Source of the DNA: Rhipicephalus microplus
Lineage: Eukaryota > Arthropoda > Arachnida > Ixodida > Ixodidae
Assembly (NCBI RefSeq): GCF_043290135.1
Contig: NC_134701.1
Span: 32,019,501-32,083,500 of the forward strand
Length of the DNA stretch: 64,000 nucleotides
Reading direction: 5' to 3'
The position numbers and the translations under genes were made by a program. Shown here one piece after another: positions 21,880-33,214 of this stretch. Positions within the stretch are counted from its first letter, which is position 1; the number at the start of each line of letters is the position of its first letter. A model generated the notes under the pieces. It worked only from the letters and a program-made list of their open reading frames with translations. It made no database searches and had not been told where the DNA came from.

Positions 21880-23525
21880 TGCACCTAATGATGAAACCAC
21901 TGAAAAACTTGGCACAGCTCACATACCTCAATTCAATAACACTTCCAAACTGACAGTGGCACTTAAATACAGAGTTGGCTGCTCATAAAGAACAAAGCAG
22001 CCAGCATAAACCAAAGGCCGTACAAATAGCCAAACGCCCTCATGTATCTATGAAAATCGAGTCATTTTTATATGTATTACAAGATCCTTTAGGTGGAAAT
22101 GGTAGTAAGTATAGAATGAACACTTAAAAACAATCAGACTTCCTGACATTCAGGCACATATTGATAGCCTTAGCAATCATTTTGTGCAGAGTGAGGAAGT
22201 CGCAAGAAGACTTCCTCCATGCATACTGCATGTCATTTTCTTAAACAGGCCAGAGGTAACAGCCATGAGGTGACAATAAACAAGACTACGACATGATAGT
22301 GTGCTGGGGAACACATCTCTCTTTTGCAATCATCTCTGACGAGATAACAAAGGCCAAGTGTGACATTTGCTTTGCCCTTTCTTGCTTCGTACGCCATGAT
22401 TACACCAGAATTTTCAGCCTACAAAACACCGCATATTATTATAACCACTGAAGTTCGAGGTGTCAATAATCCTAAATAGCAATCCATACCCAATCCCAGG
22501 GAATTGCAATGCGAGCAGTTCGACGGGCATGCCATTTCTAATCTCTATGAGGGCAAATGACGTTTGAACACACTTTTCCCTTTTAGTTATGGTTTGAAAA
22601 CTTGTGAGGCAGTGTAGGTCACGAGTGTAGCCACCAATTTTTTGGGGGGAGGAGGAGGCTCTATCATACTCTATGCATGTTTATGCAACATGCAAAGTTG
22701 AAAGATTTCATGGGCAAGTGGAGAGTTGGTTAAACCACTCTAACACCTCCCTGGGCTTTGCCAATGATGTCTGCGGTCTGCAAAATAACACACCACGCGG
22801 CAATTTTCTCAGTTCCAGCCAGGTACATAAAAACAGGTTTGACTTCTGTGTAATGCAAGTGTTGAATTCTAGTTTAGGAGCTGAAAATAACAGTTTGCAG
22901 TTCTATTTTCAAACTGTATACTTTAAAACTTGCAACTCTAACATTACCAGATATAGATAGTTTGACTCATAGAATAAACAAGAAAGCAGCCAGAATGTAG
23001 CAAAGACATTTTTCTTGTGCCACCAGCCTAAAAAAGTAGCCAGACCTGGCAACCCTGCTGCCACTGCACAATGTCTGGGATGCAGTAGTAGCAACTTCCC
23101 ATGGCCGTAACAGCTGCTCGTTAAACCTTCTATAGAGCGAGCTCATCAGGCACTTTTGCAGAGCCAGGATTAATTTTTTTTTTCAGATTATATTACGTCT
23201 GTCTGTATACAACATCAGCTATTGCAAGGGGCTGTTGAGAAGTAAAACTAACAACCAAAATTTTCTTTGTCTGGCTGTGCACTTTGAGATTGCGTCCTGT
23301 GACGTAGAAGAGCCACACGTTCCTTGCCTAGAAAAAGAATGAAGCGATGCCTCATCGGGAGGGCACGTGTGTCCCACTGAGCCTCGCTACAAAAGCGGCA
23401 AGTGGTCAGAGATAAGGACGATCACGCTAGGTGGAAGCTGCTATCAATTCAAGGGGCCCCAACATGCCACACACCTCCACGGCAGATAACAGACGCTGAC
23501 ACATATTGCAAATAAAAATTCTATG
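21880..23525. other. Gene-free stretch
   Basis: No gene is supported. A G-rich block near 22630-22660 is one of the dispersed G-rich repeats. Confidence 0.4.
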
Positions 23526-23529
23526 TTCT

Positions 23530-24160
23530 TGTGCCGCAAATAACTGCCTAGCTGTGTTTTCGAATGAGTGACGAGAACAAGTGGATAAAACTCTCTCTAC
23601 AGAGGCCACTCGGCCAAGTGCTTCTTGCAGCAATGTCACAACTCCCTGACTCAGGTGAACTTTACAGTTTTTTGCATCATTCAAGATATGGCATTCCACA
23701 CAATGAAATACAGGTGACGTGCCCCAGTGGCAGAAACAGCACACACACCTGTCTATAACTTTCATGCTGAACGAAGTAGCAGCAAGGACATTTTTTTCAT
23801 GCTGCACACATCGGCAGCAATGTGCTATCGATGGTGTTTATCCTGCCATTGATAGGACGATGCAGCTTGAAGAAAATGTCCTTGCTGCTACTTCATTCAG
23901 CATGAAAGTTGTAGACAGGTGTGTGCACTGTTTCTGCCACAGGGGCACGTCACCTGTATTTCATTGTGTGGAATTCCATTGTGTGGAATGCTATATCTTG
24001 ATGCAGAAAACTGTAAAGTTCACCTGAGCCAGGGAGTTGTGACATTTTCGCAAGAAGCACTTGGCCAAGTGGCCTCTGTGGAGAGAGCTTTATCCACTTG
24101 TTCTCGTCCCTCATTCGAATACCCAGCACACAGCTAGGCAGTTATCATAAGGCACTTCCT
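23530..24160. repeat. Long inverted repeat, arms about 270 bp
   Basis: The sequence at 23530-23805 is repeated in inverted orientation at about 23857-24160 with roughly 50 bp between. Matching landmarks include ATAACTGCCTAGCTGTG at the outer edges and CTGCTACTT..CAGCATGAAAG near the centre. The arms differ by point changes and small indels, including an ATTGTGTGGAATG duplication in the right arm. Frames of 60-130 codons in both orientations are mirror images of each other and are not evidence of genes. Confidence 0.82.
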
Positions 24161-24164
24161 CAGG

Positions 24165-25433
24165 CTTGGGCCAGCACTGTACTGTCACAGGAAGGGCCGA
24201 AAAAAGATCTCGAAAACCTCGGGCAACACAGTGTTTGTAAGCCAAACAGGTTATTGCCTTATCCACACCAGAAAAATAGAAAGTCCTGCCCCGCCACATC
24301 AAAAGTCAGCAAACCAGCAAAGTCACTAGAACCAAGAAACCTCGGTATTCCATAAGTCGATACTTGAAAGATTTGCCCCTTAGTGATGAAATCCCCAAAA
24401 GTATCAAGACCATAACATTCTTATACCCATCTAGTCTACATGAAAGATTTGGAATGGAACGCACACCTCAATTTTCTTGCTTGGTCACAAATCACTATTC
24501 GTCAAATAAATGAAAACTTTCAGAAGTTTGTACTACAGTGACACTAAACTTTTATTATAAAATGCTGTGTTATCACTGGTGACATGGTTTGTTTTGTGCA
24601 AGTTCAAAAAAACTTTTTTTTTTAAAAGATATTGGACACAAGGTTTCATTGGCATGACCGCGATAGCGATATATACATTCTTTTCATTTAAAATTGCTGG
24701 TTCCCTTTTTTTATATTTGGTAATGCTGCCAACAGGCGATAATACATATGTGATACCATAGCTAACAGAAAGGAAAATGTCTAAAAAGAAGCTCATTAAG
24801 CACAAGCTTATCACATATATATCAAACAGTGGCCCTGCTTATCAAAAACCAAGCAATGAGGAAGTACTGCGAGCCAGTCGTGCAGTCTTCAAACATTCGC
24901 TTAGACTGCTTCAATAATAGACGGACCAGTTGAGCAGACCTTTCTGGCTTTACGGCAGCGTGTCAAAACAGTCTGAGAGGACACGGTCGCATTACATTTG
25001 CCAACTTTTGCACGCACTTCCGCGTGACCCGTACGCGCATAAAGGCCGTATCTGGGAGCGCTCGCGACAGACGGGAGCACGTGTTTCTTACAACACGCGA
25101 TCAAGTGTAAACGCAATACTTGTTCGGGGAATAACCTTCCGCAGTCACACCAAGCGTTTCGATTCGGGTGCTGCTCATCACACTGTGGACGACGTGCTGC
25201 CCCGTCGTTACAACTGCGGCTGAAATAAAATATCACCACTTCGGCGGATTGCGAAAGAGTGGCGGCAAAGGGTGGAGGGGCCGTTACGCAATACGGCACC
25301 AGCATTCTGGGTCGCCGACGCAGGGACGGGCGGAAGCGACCTTCAAGCAGGCAGGAAAGTGGGCCGAGACCTCGTCGTCATCGGCCGAAGGTGTCCCCAG
25401 CAGTACCGTAGCAATGAAAGAAGCGCTGCTCAC
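24165..25433 (-). other. Start of intron 1 of the phosphotransferase gene
   Basis: Directly downstream (minus strand) of the exon at 25434-25670. It begins with donor GTGAGC. The 24.9-25.4 kb part is CpG-rich, consistent with a promoter-proximal intron. A minus-strand frame at 24901-25305 shows no recognisable domain. No next exon was found to the left edge of the window. Confidence 0.55.
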
Positions 25434-25670
25434 CTCTTGTGTGGCCGTCGGGCTGTACCACACGAGCAGCAGCGATGTGGCAATGTTGACGAATAGTCCC
25501 GAGAGCGTCATGAGGTTTGGTGCCAGCCAGAGCGGGCACTTGCTGGTTACCCAGTTCCAAAAGGGTTGCATGAACGGGTCCGCGAACGACGAGCCCGAGC
25601 AGCTGTACTTGTGCTCGGAGAGCCGCTTCAGCTGCTGCTGGCTCAGCATGTCGGCCGAACTGAATATCAT
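25434..25670 (-). CDS. CEPT1: Choline/ethanolamine phosphotransferase, first coding exon
   Basis: This exon encodes 79 residues at the N-terminus of a CDP-alcohol phosphotransferase, which makes phosphatidylcholine or phosphatidylethanolamine in ER/Golgi membranes. Visible signatures are LKRLSEHKYSCSG, a WLAPNLMTLSGL segment opening the first membrane helix, and LLLVWYSPTATQE. The last matches CEPT1/CHPT1 (YCPTATEE) better than EPT1/SELENOI. The ATG at 25670 has a perfect Kozak context, GCCACCATGA. The exon ends at CAAGAG followed by GTGAGC, a strong donor, in phase 0. The catalytic DG..AR motif lies in later exons, which I cannot find in the window. An upstream 13-codon ORF precedes the start. 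CHPT1 versus CEPT1 cannot be settled from this exon. Confidence 0.88.
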
Positions 25671-26163
25671 GGTGGCGGTCGCAGGCCTTACGCGAACGCA
25701 GGCACTCACCGAATGACTCGACGGCCCCGAGTCGCCATCAGACGCATCTGACGCACTCCACAAGCAGCACTGCCACTACACACTCAGGTAATTCGCCACA
25801 GCCCGAAACAGCGAAGCTAGAGCAACCCCCGAATATACACCGAAGCCGTCAGGCCAGAGAACACCTGTCAGGCTACTCCGTTATTAGCTGACCTTAATGA
25901 TGATGATAGCAGTGAGCAAAGTCACCTGTCGGTGATTGCATCAGTTTCGGTTTTGACAACGCGCTGCCAACGCCTCCTCTAGAAAGATGCTTCCGGTAGA
26001 GTGTACTAGAACTTTTGAGTGGCGCGACCGAAACGCTTTCCCCTTGCTTTCTCCATCCCCAACTTGTGGCGAAAGTAGCGGCGGCGCTGCCATCGCCAAT
26101 CTTCCCACTTGGTTTACTCGGCTGGCTCGGCGGCATGACCGGCATCTCGGTTTTAGTCGCGAA
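25671..26163 (-). promoter_or_regulatory. 5' UTR and promoter region of the phosphotransferase gene
   Basis: GC/CpG-rich sequence upstream of the Kozak ATG. On the minus strand it contains an upstream ATG starting a 13-codon ORF that ends in TGA before the main start, and a possible 5' UTR donor CGGTGAGTG near 25710. No TATA box is evident. A THAP-like fragment starts about 0.5 kb away on the plus strand, so the interval could be a divergent promoter. That is inference. Confidence 0.5.
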
Positions 26164-27052
26164 ATGACAAAGAAGTAGCGTCTAAACCATTGTTACGCGC
26201 CAAATTGCACAACTGGATATCCGCGTGTGCAACAAAGTCGGAAGTTATCACTTTTTAAGGCCCCGAAAGACGAAGAACGATGACTTCTTTGGGAGCGGAA
26301 CCTCCATCGGCTTGACAAGCCGCTTGACGCCGATAGTGCTGTGTGCGAACTACATTTCAAACCGCATTTCATTGTGAGAGACTGCGTACATGTTATCAAT
26401 GGCGTTCAAGTCCGAATTCCTAGGGGAACGCCGACACTTGGCCCTGATGCAGTCCCGACGATCTTGCCCAACCTGCCTAAATATTTGACGCTCAAAACTC
26501 CGGCTCCGCGGACCCAAACAAAGCGGCGTCATCAGTGTGTGCCGGCTGAGAATGACAACAGAAAACGGCGACGCATTAGCACTCCTGCACAGCTCCTTGT
26601 AAATACCAACGGTGCAACTTCTGCAGATGGCGACGAAGCTGAACGAAGCTGAACGAAGCTGACGAGGCAAGCTCAAGTACCTCGTTTGACGCGGTTGTCG
26701 CTCTCGGTGACCTTCGTGGTCTTGTCCTACCATCAAAGTCATGGACGCTGCACGAGTTTCCTGGATTTGCCGGCGTGTCGTACGTAGCGTGCTCACTGAA
26801 TCCTAGCACTCGTGAACTTTGCATTCAACGAGCCGTATACTTCACCTGTGCAGACAATGGAATCGTGCAATGTGAAGCATTCGTGCAAGAGAAACTAATG
26901 AGCTAGTCCAGTTTAGTAACTGTTCGAGAAGCCTCGGATGCTCTGCAGCTTGTTGCAAGCGTCCCACTCTGTTGTGGAGCAGCAGAAACTTCATTTTTGC
27001 CACCATCGGACCTTACCCACAGTCTACACGCGCAAATGAAGTCAAGATGAGA
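26164..27052 (+). pseudogene. THAP-domain / P-element-transposase-like fragment, intronless and broken
   Basis: From ATG 26164 the plus strand encodes a C2CH THAP DNA-binding domain (CYAPNC, LFKAP, DSAVCELHF, then VRIPRG and LPNLPKYL). A basic linker follows, then transposase-like sequence (GLVLPSKSWTLHEFPGF, SLVTVREASDAL). It is disabled by TAG after MTKK, TGA after DEER, three tandem ACGAAGCTGA-type units at 26629-26662 that shift the frame, and TAG at 26904. Homology continues past the last stop. The related minus-strand locus at 41.9 kb has an intron inside its THAP domain, whereas this copy is continuous there. It is therefore either a retrocopy or a different subfamily. Confidence 0.75.
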
Positions 27053-27059
27053 AATCTTC

Positions 27060-28312
27060 TACAGTGTCAAAAGCGCACAGAAGCACCTAAATTTGAGTAG
27101 GCTAGAAATTGCTACAGTGACGTAAAAAGGATGTCATTTTTCGTGCATATTTTCTTACACTCTTAATTTTTTGACGGTACACCAAGAAGAAAAACAATTT
27201 TTCCTAGAAAAGGCTTGTAAGCGAGAGAACGTGCAAGTAATTACGGGAAATCTTAAAATAAATCTTTGATCTTGGATCTTTTTGTATTAAACCTGTGATG
27301 GTAAATTTAGCAGCATTAGGGATCTCGGTGAATTATTCATCGATCTAAGCCAATTCATTGCTGCACTTCAGTGTCTCTTCAAACGATCTTTCGACCATAA
27401 CATATTTTTTTTAAAGCATTTTGGAAAGACAACCTTAACTCTGTCGTTCTGTTTGCTTTGCTTTATGTTATCTTTTGTATCCTGGCTCTATATTTTATGT
27501 TTTTTACAATTTACCTAATTGCAAATGTATTGTTTTATAAATATGTAAACCTTGCATTTTATGTTATCAATTATGATTAACATTAGTTACGACTTGGCTT
27601 TACAGTGTTGTTGCGTTTTTTAAACTCTCAAAATCTTCCACTACTATGTTTCACCTAAGACATTCTTTTGCAGTATTACGTATTTGCATTTCTGTGGGTC
27701 CTACAACAATGAATCTATTCCCATATTTCAAAACCAAAGGGAGGTTTGAAAAAACTCTGCTGTTCTTAAAATAATATCAATAAAGCCTACTTTTTTGTCG
27801 TGTGTGCACGAAGCCACAAGCAATGGGCCTTTTATTTGAGTCCAGCTTTGGTGTTTTACGTGGAATGGACCAAGAGTTCTTCGTTTTGTGTGCACCATAT
27901 TCCTTTTTTTTTGGGTGGGGAGGCGGCGCTTCCGGTGTGTACCAGCCAGCTGGTTTCTCGTCTAAAATGTGTACACCTTAAAAATTAAAAAAAAACGCGC
28001 TCTTTATATTGTACATTGTGCTATGCTGCTTCGGGTTGCAGTGCGGTCAGCAGCAACCTCCATAACAATAATGTCAAATAACCTTTATTTGCACGAAAAA
28101 GGGAAGGCATGTCACTAAGAAAAAAAAAGGAGGGAGATCATCTTCACACTAGGCGCGACAGAGAGGTACCAACACGAACGCGGAACGTCTGCCAGCCATC
28201 CGCCCGGGAAGATTGGTCGACGCCAGCGCCAACGCATCATTCCACGCCGAAACGGCCGCTCCGAGGCAGCTGCTCGCGCCACTCAAAAGCTTCTAGTACA
28301 CTCTACTTCTGG
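27060..28312. other. Gene-free stretch
   Basis: AT-rich sequence with no supported gene, then a short AATAA-containing region near 27780. The open frame at 28109-28492 has no domain and runs into the LINE. Confidence 0.4.
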
Positions 28313-28419
28313 TCTCTAGATAGGGTGGCTAGAATGGAAGGTGTGATGACCGGCCTCCGGAGGCTGGCCCAAAAGCGCGTTCCTGCCGCGCGGTGGCGCT
28401 GCCGGTGGGGGCGCTGTGG
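28313..28419 (+). repeat. Promoter-like dispersed repeat shared with 42.3 kb
   Basis: TAGGGTGGCTAGAATGG followed by AGGTGTGATGAC occurs here on the plus strand and, inverted, at about 42349-42384. Looser similarity continues for about 100 bp (GCGCGTTC, GGGGCGCTGT). It ends exactly where LINE copy A begins. Confidence 0.6.
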
Positions 28420-29228
28420 GAGAAAGATTGAAGTCCGCCGAGAAAGCGCTAGCGAAGCTGAACAAAGAAGCGACCTACCCAGAGAACAGTAGGGAACCGG
28501 CAACCAGAACGGGGGAGAAGGAGAAGCAAGCAAGTTTGGAAAAAACAGGTTTCGCCGGTTCAACTGTCGCAAGGCCCAGCTTCAGCGAGGTAGTGGTGGG
28601 GCAGGGAGGGAACAAAGCAGCCGGCGTCACAGGTGCAAGTAGCCCCCAGGTGCAGAACGCTCCAGCTGAAAAGTCACAGCATGTGATAATAGCCGGGGAA
28701 TCGAATTTAAATCGATGCACAGAAGCCATCAAAGACAGGGTAAAAGGTGACAAGAGGGTTGCGGTAGGGGCGTTCCCAAGACGCAAGCTGGAAGCAGTCA
28801 TGAGGCAAGCGAGCGCAAAGCTCAAAACGACAGCTGATAGACGAAACCTCGTGATAATTTCAGGCGGTTTAAACGATGTCCTCAATGAAGATGCAGAAGG
28901 ACTAGCAGCCACACTGGCGAAAGGCGTTGATGACATGCGCGCCACTTCTCCTAAGGTACAGGTAGTTATATGCACGATACCGGAGGTACCGGTGCGTGAT
29001 AGCAACCTGCAAAGAGCGGTGGTCAACGCAAACCAAGAGATATGGCGGATGAGTCGAGAGAAAGGCTTTGAGGTGGTGGAAATAAACAGAGAGGTGCATA
29101 GGTGGGGGGGTTTTCAACGAGACAGAATTCACTTCGATGGGCGGCTAGGTCATGAGGTGGGTTGGCGACTTGCAGGACGCGCAGTAGCTTTTTTGGGGGG
29201 GAAGCGAGCCCTTCGGGGTGCAGGGTAG
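28420..29228 (+). pseudogene. LINE copy A ORF1, C-terminal coiled coil plus SGNH-esterase domain
   Basis: The frame is open from the truncation point to the stop at 29228, but the N-terminus and its ATG are missing. It holds the end of the coiled coil (LKSAEKALAKLNKE) and the SGNH-hydrolase-like domain. The nucleophile block reads IIAGESNLNR, where copy B has AGDSNLNR, so Asp is changed to Glu but Ser is kept. ISGGLND is the third block and RDRIHFDGRLGHEV the His block. Esterase-type ORF1 proteins are known from some LINE clades and may act in membrane or RNP association. Confidence 0.85.
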
Positions 29229-29296
29229 CTAGTAACGAGGAAAACAACCAGGGAGACTCTTCGACAGGTGGTATGGACAGATACGATTCCAAAGTG

Positions 29297-30396
29297 GCAC
29301 CAATATCTAAGATAGGTAGAGTCCGGGGCATAAATAGACGTAGCCACGAGCGCCGAGCCAATTCAGACATAGGGTATATTAACATGCAGGGTGGTAGGAA
29401 CAGGCTGAAGTGGGAAGAGACAGAAGAACAGCTAAGGGAAGAGAGGCTGATGGTATACGGTTTTGTAGAAACACATCTCAGGGACATGGAACAACCTCCG
29501 AACAACCCGGACTACGCGTGGGAATATTGTAATAGAACAGAAGGCAGCAAAAAGGGGGGTGGTATTGGGGCATTCATTCATAAAAGTACAGACTGGCAAA
29601 GGGTCAAGCAGGAGTGCAAGGAACATTTATGGCTAAAAGGGAAAGTGGCACGTCCAATGACACTCCTTGGTTTCGTGTACTTGTGGACGAAGCAAAGGCC
29701 AGAGAGGAAAACCAGGCAATGGTAGAGTGTATATCAAAGGACATTCAGGAGTTAGGAAGAGAGTGCGAGATAATTATACTAGGAGACATGAATGCGCACG
29801 TAGAAGATACGGATGGGTATACCGACCCGACAGGCAAAATGATCATGGATATGTGTGAAAGGCTTGATTTGATCATTTGCAACAGTACCAAAAAGTGTGA
29901 AGGGCAAATAACATGGGAGGTAGGAAGGCTTCAGTTGACGATAGATTATGCACTGATGTCACATAGGATGTATGATAAGCTCAGGGGAATGCACATAGAT
30001 GAAGTTGGCTCCAGAAGTCTGGGTAGCGATCACAAACGTATCAAGCTAAGTTTTGGAAGAGCAGTGAAAGTGGGAAGGAGACAAGATGAGCAACTACAGG
30101 AAAATTTTTATCCAGAAAGGCAAATTGAAATAGCCACTAAACAAATTGAGAAAGTAATCACGGAGGATAATAAGACAGTGTGGACATACACGAATCTAAT
30201 TAGACTCTTTGAGCTAGAGCTTGCTAAGACGCGTGACAAATCACCCCGGAAAAGAAGACACAAACCCAAAAGTTGGTGGGATGAGGAAGTTAAGAGAGCC
30301 ATAGCAAAACGTCAGGAAGCCTCTAGGGAACACAGACATGCTAAGCAGCGGGGTGAACCGAATGTGATGTTGAAAGAAAATGGGCAACCTTTCTAA
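29297..30396 (+). pseudogene. LINE copy A ORF2 endonuclease region (frameshifted)
   Basis: APE-type endonuclease. Visible are GYINMQGGRNRL at the start, VETHLRD, GGGIGAFI, ILGDMNAHVED and the C-terminal GSDHKRIKLSFG that carries the catalytic His. A frameshift near 29690 divides it. A one-base loss near 30360, compared with copy B, produces the stop at 30396. ORF2 would start at about 29273 by analogy with copy B (ATG 34285). Confidence 0.85.
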
Positions 30397-30479
30397 GCTG
30401 TAGAAGGGATGCATACCTTCTGATCAATGAAAAGATTAGAAGGAAGGGAGCTCAGTGGCTGGCAGAAGTACATAAATAA

Positions 30480-32510
30480 GATAGAAAGGCAGCTGCGAAA
30501 TTTTGGAACCATCTAAACTCCCTAAGAAATGAGACGAGCCTAGAGCAGAACTTTATAACTACAGCCCAAGGTGCTAGGCTAGAAGGGGACGAAGCTATTG
30601 AATATATAAGAACAAGGGTGACAGAAAAATTTCAACAAAGAAGTACTTTATGCACCACAATAGACAAAGACGAATCAAGTGGTGCAATGGCTCCATTTTC
30701 ACAACAAGAGTGGGAAAGGGCTGAGAAAAGGGTTCCTGGTAGTACATCAACAGGTCCAGATGGCATTCCAATTAGGCTGATAAAGACATTAGGTCCGAAG
30801 TCTAAGCAGGCTTTGAGAGAGGCAGTGAGCAAAATAATAATCGATGGTGAAGTTCCCAATGGATGGAAACTTAGCAGGATGAGCATGATATATAAAGGAA
30901 AGGGGGACAAAGCTGACATCAACAACTACCGTCCTATAACAGTGACATCAGTGGTCTACAGGCTGGCGATGCAGATTATAAAGGAAAGACTGCAGGCGTG
31001 GATAGAGGATGAGGGGGTGCTGGGGGAACTGCAGAATGGGTTTCGGAAACACAGGAGGTTGGAAGACAATCTGTTCTCACTGACGCAGTGCATCGAAATA
31101 GCAGAAAAGGAACACAGGCCCCTGTGGCTAGCATTTTTGGATATCAAGGGAGCGTACGATAGCGTGGTTCAAGAGGAATTGTGGGGAATACTGGACACAC
31201 TAGGCGTGGAACATGTAGTCACTAATCTTTTAAAGGGTATCTATAAAGGTAACAAGGTAGTTATAAAGTGGGAAAAACAGGTATCAGAGCCTGCAGAGGT
31301 AAAACGGGGGCTTAGGCAGGGGTGCCCCCTGTCACCCTTATTATTCATGATGTACCTACAAGGATTAGAGGCAAAATTAGAGGGAAGTGGACTGGGCTTC
31401 AACCTCTCTTTAGTCAAACAAGGAAAACTTATTGATCAGGCACTACCAGCATTGATGTACGCAGATGATATAGTGCTAATGGCCAACAACAAGGAAGATT
31501 TGCAGAGATTGATGGACATCTGCGGTAATGAGGGAGATAGGTTAGATTTTAGATTCAGTAAGGAAAAATCAGCAGTCATGATTTTCAATGACAACGAAGG
31601 TAGTGAGCTTAGAATACAGGAGGTCACGCTAGAGATAACAGATAAATACAAATATCTGGGCGTATGGATAAGCAATGGGACCGAGTATCTGAGGGAACAC
31701 GAAATATACGTGACGACTAAAGGTAACAGGAATGCAGCAGTCATGAAAAATAGGGCACTGTGGAATTACAATAGGTATGATGTTGTGAGAGGAATATAGA
31801 AAGGGGACATGGTTCCTGGGCTGACGTTCGGCAATGCGGTCTTGTGCATAAGATCAGAAGTTCAAGCAAGATTAGAAATTAAGCAACGTGGAATAGGTAG
31901 GCTTGCTTTAGGAGCTCACGGAAATACACCAAATCAGGGAGTACAAGGTGATATGGGATGGACATCATTTGAGGGCAGGGAAGCTAGCAGCAAGATAAAA
32001 TTTGAGAAGCGATTGAGAGAAATGGGGGAAGAGCGTTGGGCTAGGAAGGTCTTCAGCTACTTGTACATGAAGAATGTCGATACAAAATGGAGGAAGCGAA
32101 CCAGGAAGTTGACTGGTAAATACTTAGAAAACAGCAGGTGGCCAAACCAAAAAGAACTATCGGTTAAGAAGAAAGTGAAGGAAACGGAAACTGACATGTG
32201 GAGAATGGGCATGATTAAGAAGTCCGCACTAGAGATCTATCGAACTTTTAAGCAGGAAATTGCCAAAGAAAGTATCTATGATAATACTCGGGGTAGTTCT
32301 CTACTGTTTGAGGCCAGGACGGGAGTACTGCGAACCAAGACATATCAGGCCAAATACGAAGGGGTAGACACAGTATGCAGTGCGTGTGGAGAGGAAGAAG
32401 AAACTGCCGAACACTTGATAATGTTCTGTAAAGGGCTTCACCCTATAGTTCAGGATGATGGGGCAGAGTTTTTCAAAGCACTGGGGTTTAGGGACCGGGA
32501 GGGCAAATAA
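30480..32510 (+). pseudogene. LINE copy A ORF2 reverse transcriptase and C-terminal region
   Basis: RT signatures in order are TGPDGIPIRL, YRPITVTSVVYRL, ELQNGFRKHR, FLDIKGAYDSV, GLRQGCPLSPLLF, the catalytic LMYADDIVL (near 31460) and KYLGVWIS. A TAG at 31797-31799 replaces the tryptophan expected between VRGI and KGD. The C-terminal segment that follows (31809-32510) ends with a Cys/His cluster, CSACGEEEETAEHLIMFC. Otherwise the RT frame is intact and its catalytic aspartates are present. Confidence 0.88.
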
Positions 32511-32710
32511 ACTTTAAGCGGGTAGACTTAACCAGAAGGAGGTTATCTGATTGGTGGCTAAAGTCAAGACACGGGTGAAAATTAAACTCTTCACTGCAAA
32601 GTACGAATCCTCAAACTCACTTTTTAAGGGAAAAAAATATATATAGTTTTTGGTTCATTAGGTATTACGGCTTGGTGGCGCTAGCTACCGCCCGATCTAA
32701 AGGGTATAGC

Positions 32711-32852
32711 CATATCCATCCATCCATCCATCCATCCATCCATCCATCCATCCATCCATCCATCCATCCATCCATCCATCCATCCATCCATCCATCCATC
32801 CATCCATCCATCCATCCATCCATCCATCCATCCATCCATCCATCCATCCATC
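32711..32852 (+). repeat. (CATC)n array, 3' tail of LINE copy A
   Basis: About 140 bp of near-perfect CATC repeats follow the LINE 3' UTR (GATCTAAAGGGTATAGCC). Copy B has the same UTR end followed by a few CATCCATC units, so this is the LINE's own expanded tail rather than an unrelated microsatellite. The repeating MDGW/IHPS frames across it are artefacts. Confidence 0.9.
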
Positions 32853-33214
32853 CTGTGCTTTTCTCGCGTCATGGACGTGTTTTTTGAGCGCTCCAGATCG
32901 ACTGCGCAGATAAGTGTTGTTGCATGTTTTGAGCTTGTCTCTATACTTATAAGGCAGCGGTTGAAATCTTCGTAGCACTTATTTTATGGTACGGCTTTTT
33001 CGGGGGCCAGTCACCAGGTATATATTAGTTAGTGCGGGTGTGTGTGTTTGAATTTTTTGTTGTTGTTTTTTTTCTTTTGCCACCCCGTTGGGGAGGTGCG
33101 CGTACATTGAACACGCAAATTTTTGTAGTAGAGCTTGGACTTTCCTTTTTTTTCGTAGTGCAGGGCTCGAGTTTAGTAATTATCGAGTATAGGGACAATT
33201 GGTGTCAGAAAGGC

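Larger units (their letters stand above)
28420..32852 (+). mobile_element. LINE copy A (SGNH-ORF1 family), 5'-truncated
   Basis: Plus-strand LINE closely matching copy B (33.0-37.75 kb) from 28420 to the (CATC)n tail. It lacks the first part of ORF1 (about 70 codons), so it is truncated. ORF2 is broken by frameshifts near 29690 and 30360, a TAA shared with copy B near 30478 and a TAG at 31797-31799. Confidence 0.92.

Noticed and set aside
23427..24137. Cys-rich frames of 126 and 102 codons on opposite strands
   Set aside because: They are mirror translations of the two arms of one inverted repeat and lack any recognisable domain.
24901..25305. 134-codon Cys-rich minus-strand frame next to the phosphotransferase exon
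   Set aside because: It does not continue the phosphotransferase, has no acceptor-phase match I can support and shows no domain. High GC alone explains the open frame.
25671..25763. N-terminal extension of the phosphotransferase upstream of 25670
   Set aside because: The frame is open to 25763 but lacks an ATG, while the ATG at 25670 has a perfect Kozak context and fits the family's short N-terminus.
28109..28492. 127-codon basic frame as a gene
   Set aside because: It spans unrelated pieces (unique sequence, dispersed repeat, start of LINE A) and has no domain.
32665..32978. Long frames encoding MDGW or IHPS repeats
   Set aside because: They are translations of the (CATC)n array in all phases, with no initiator context or conservation. 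The array is the LINE tail.
33032..33214. Extended N-terminus of LINE B ORF1
   Set aside because: Encoded by T-rich 5' UTR. The family-like protein begins at ATG 33215, just before the first Cys pair.
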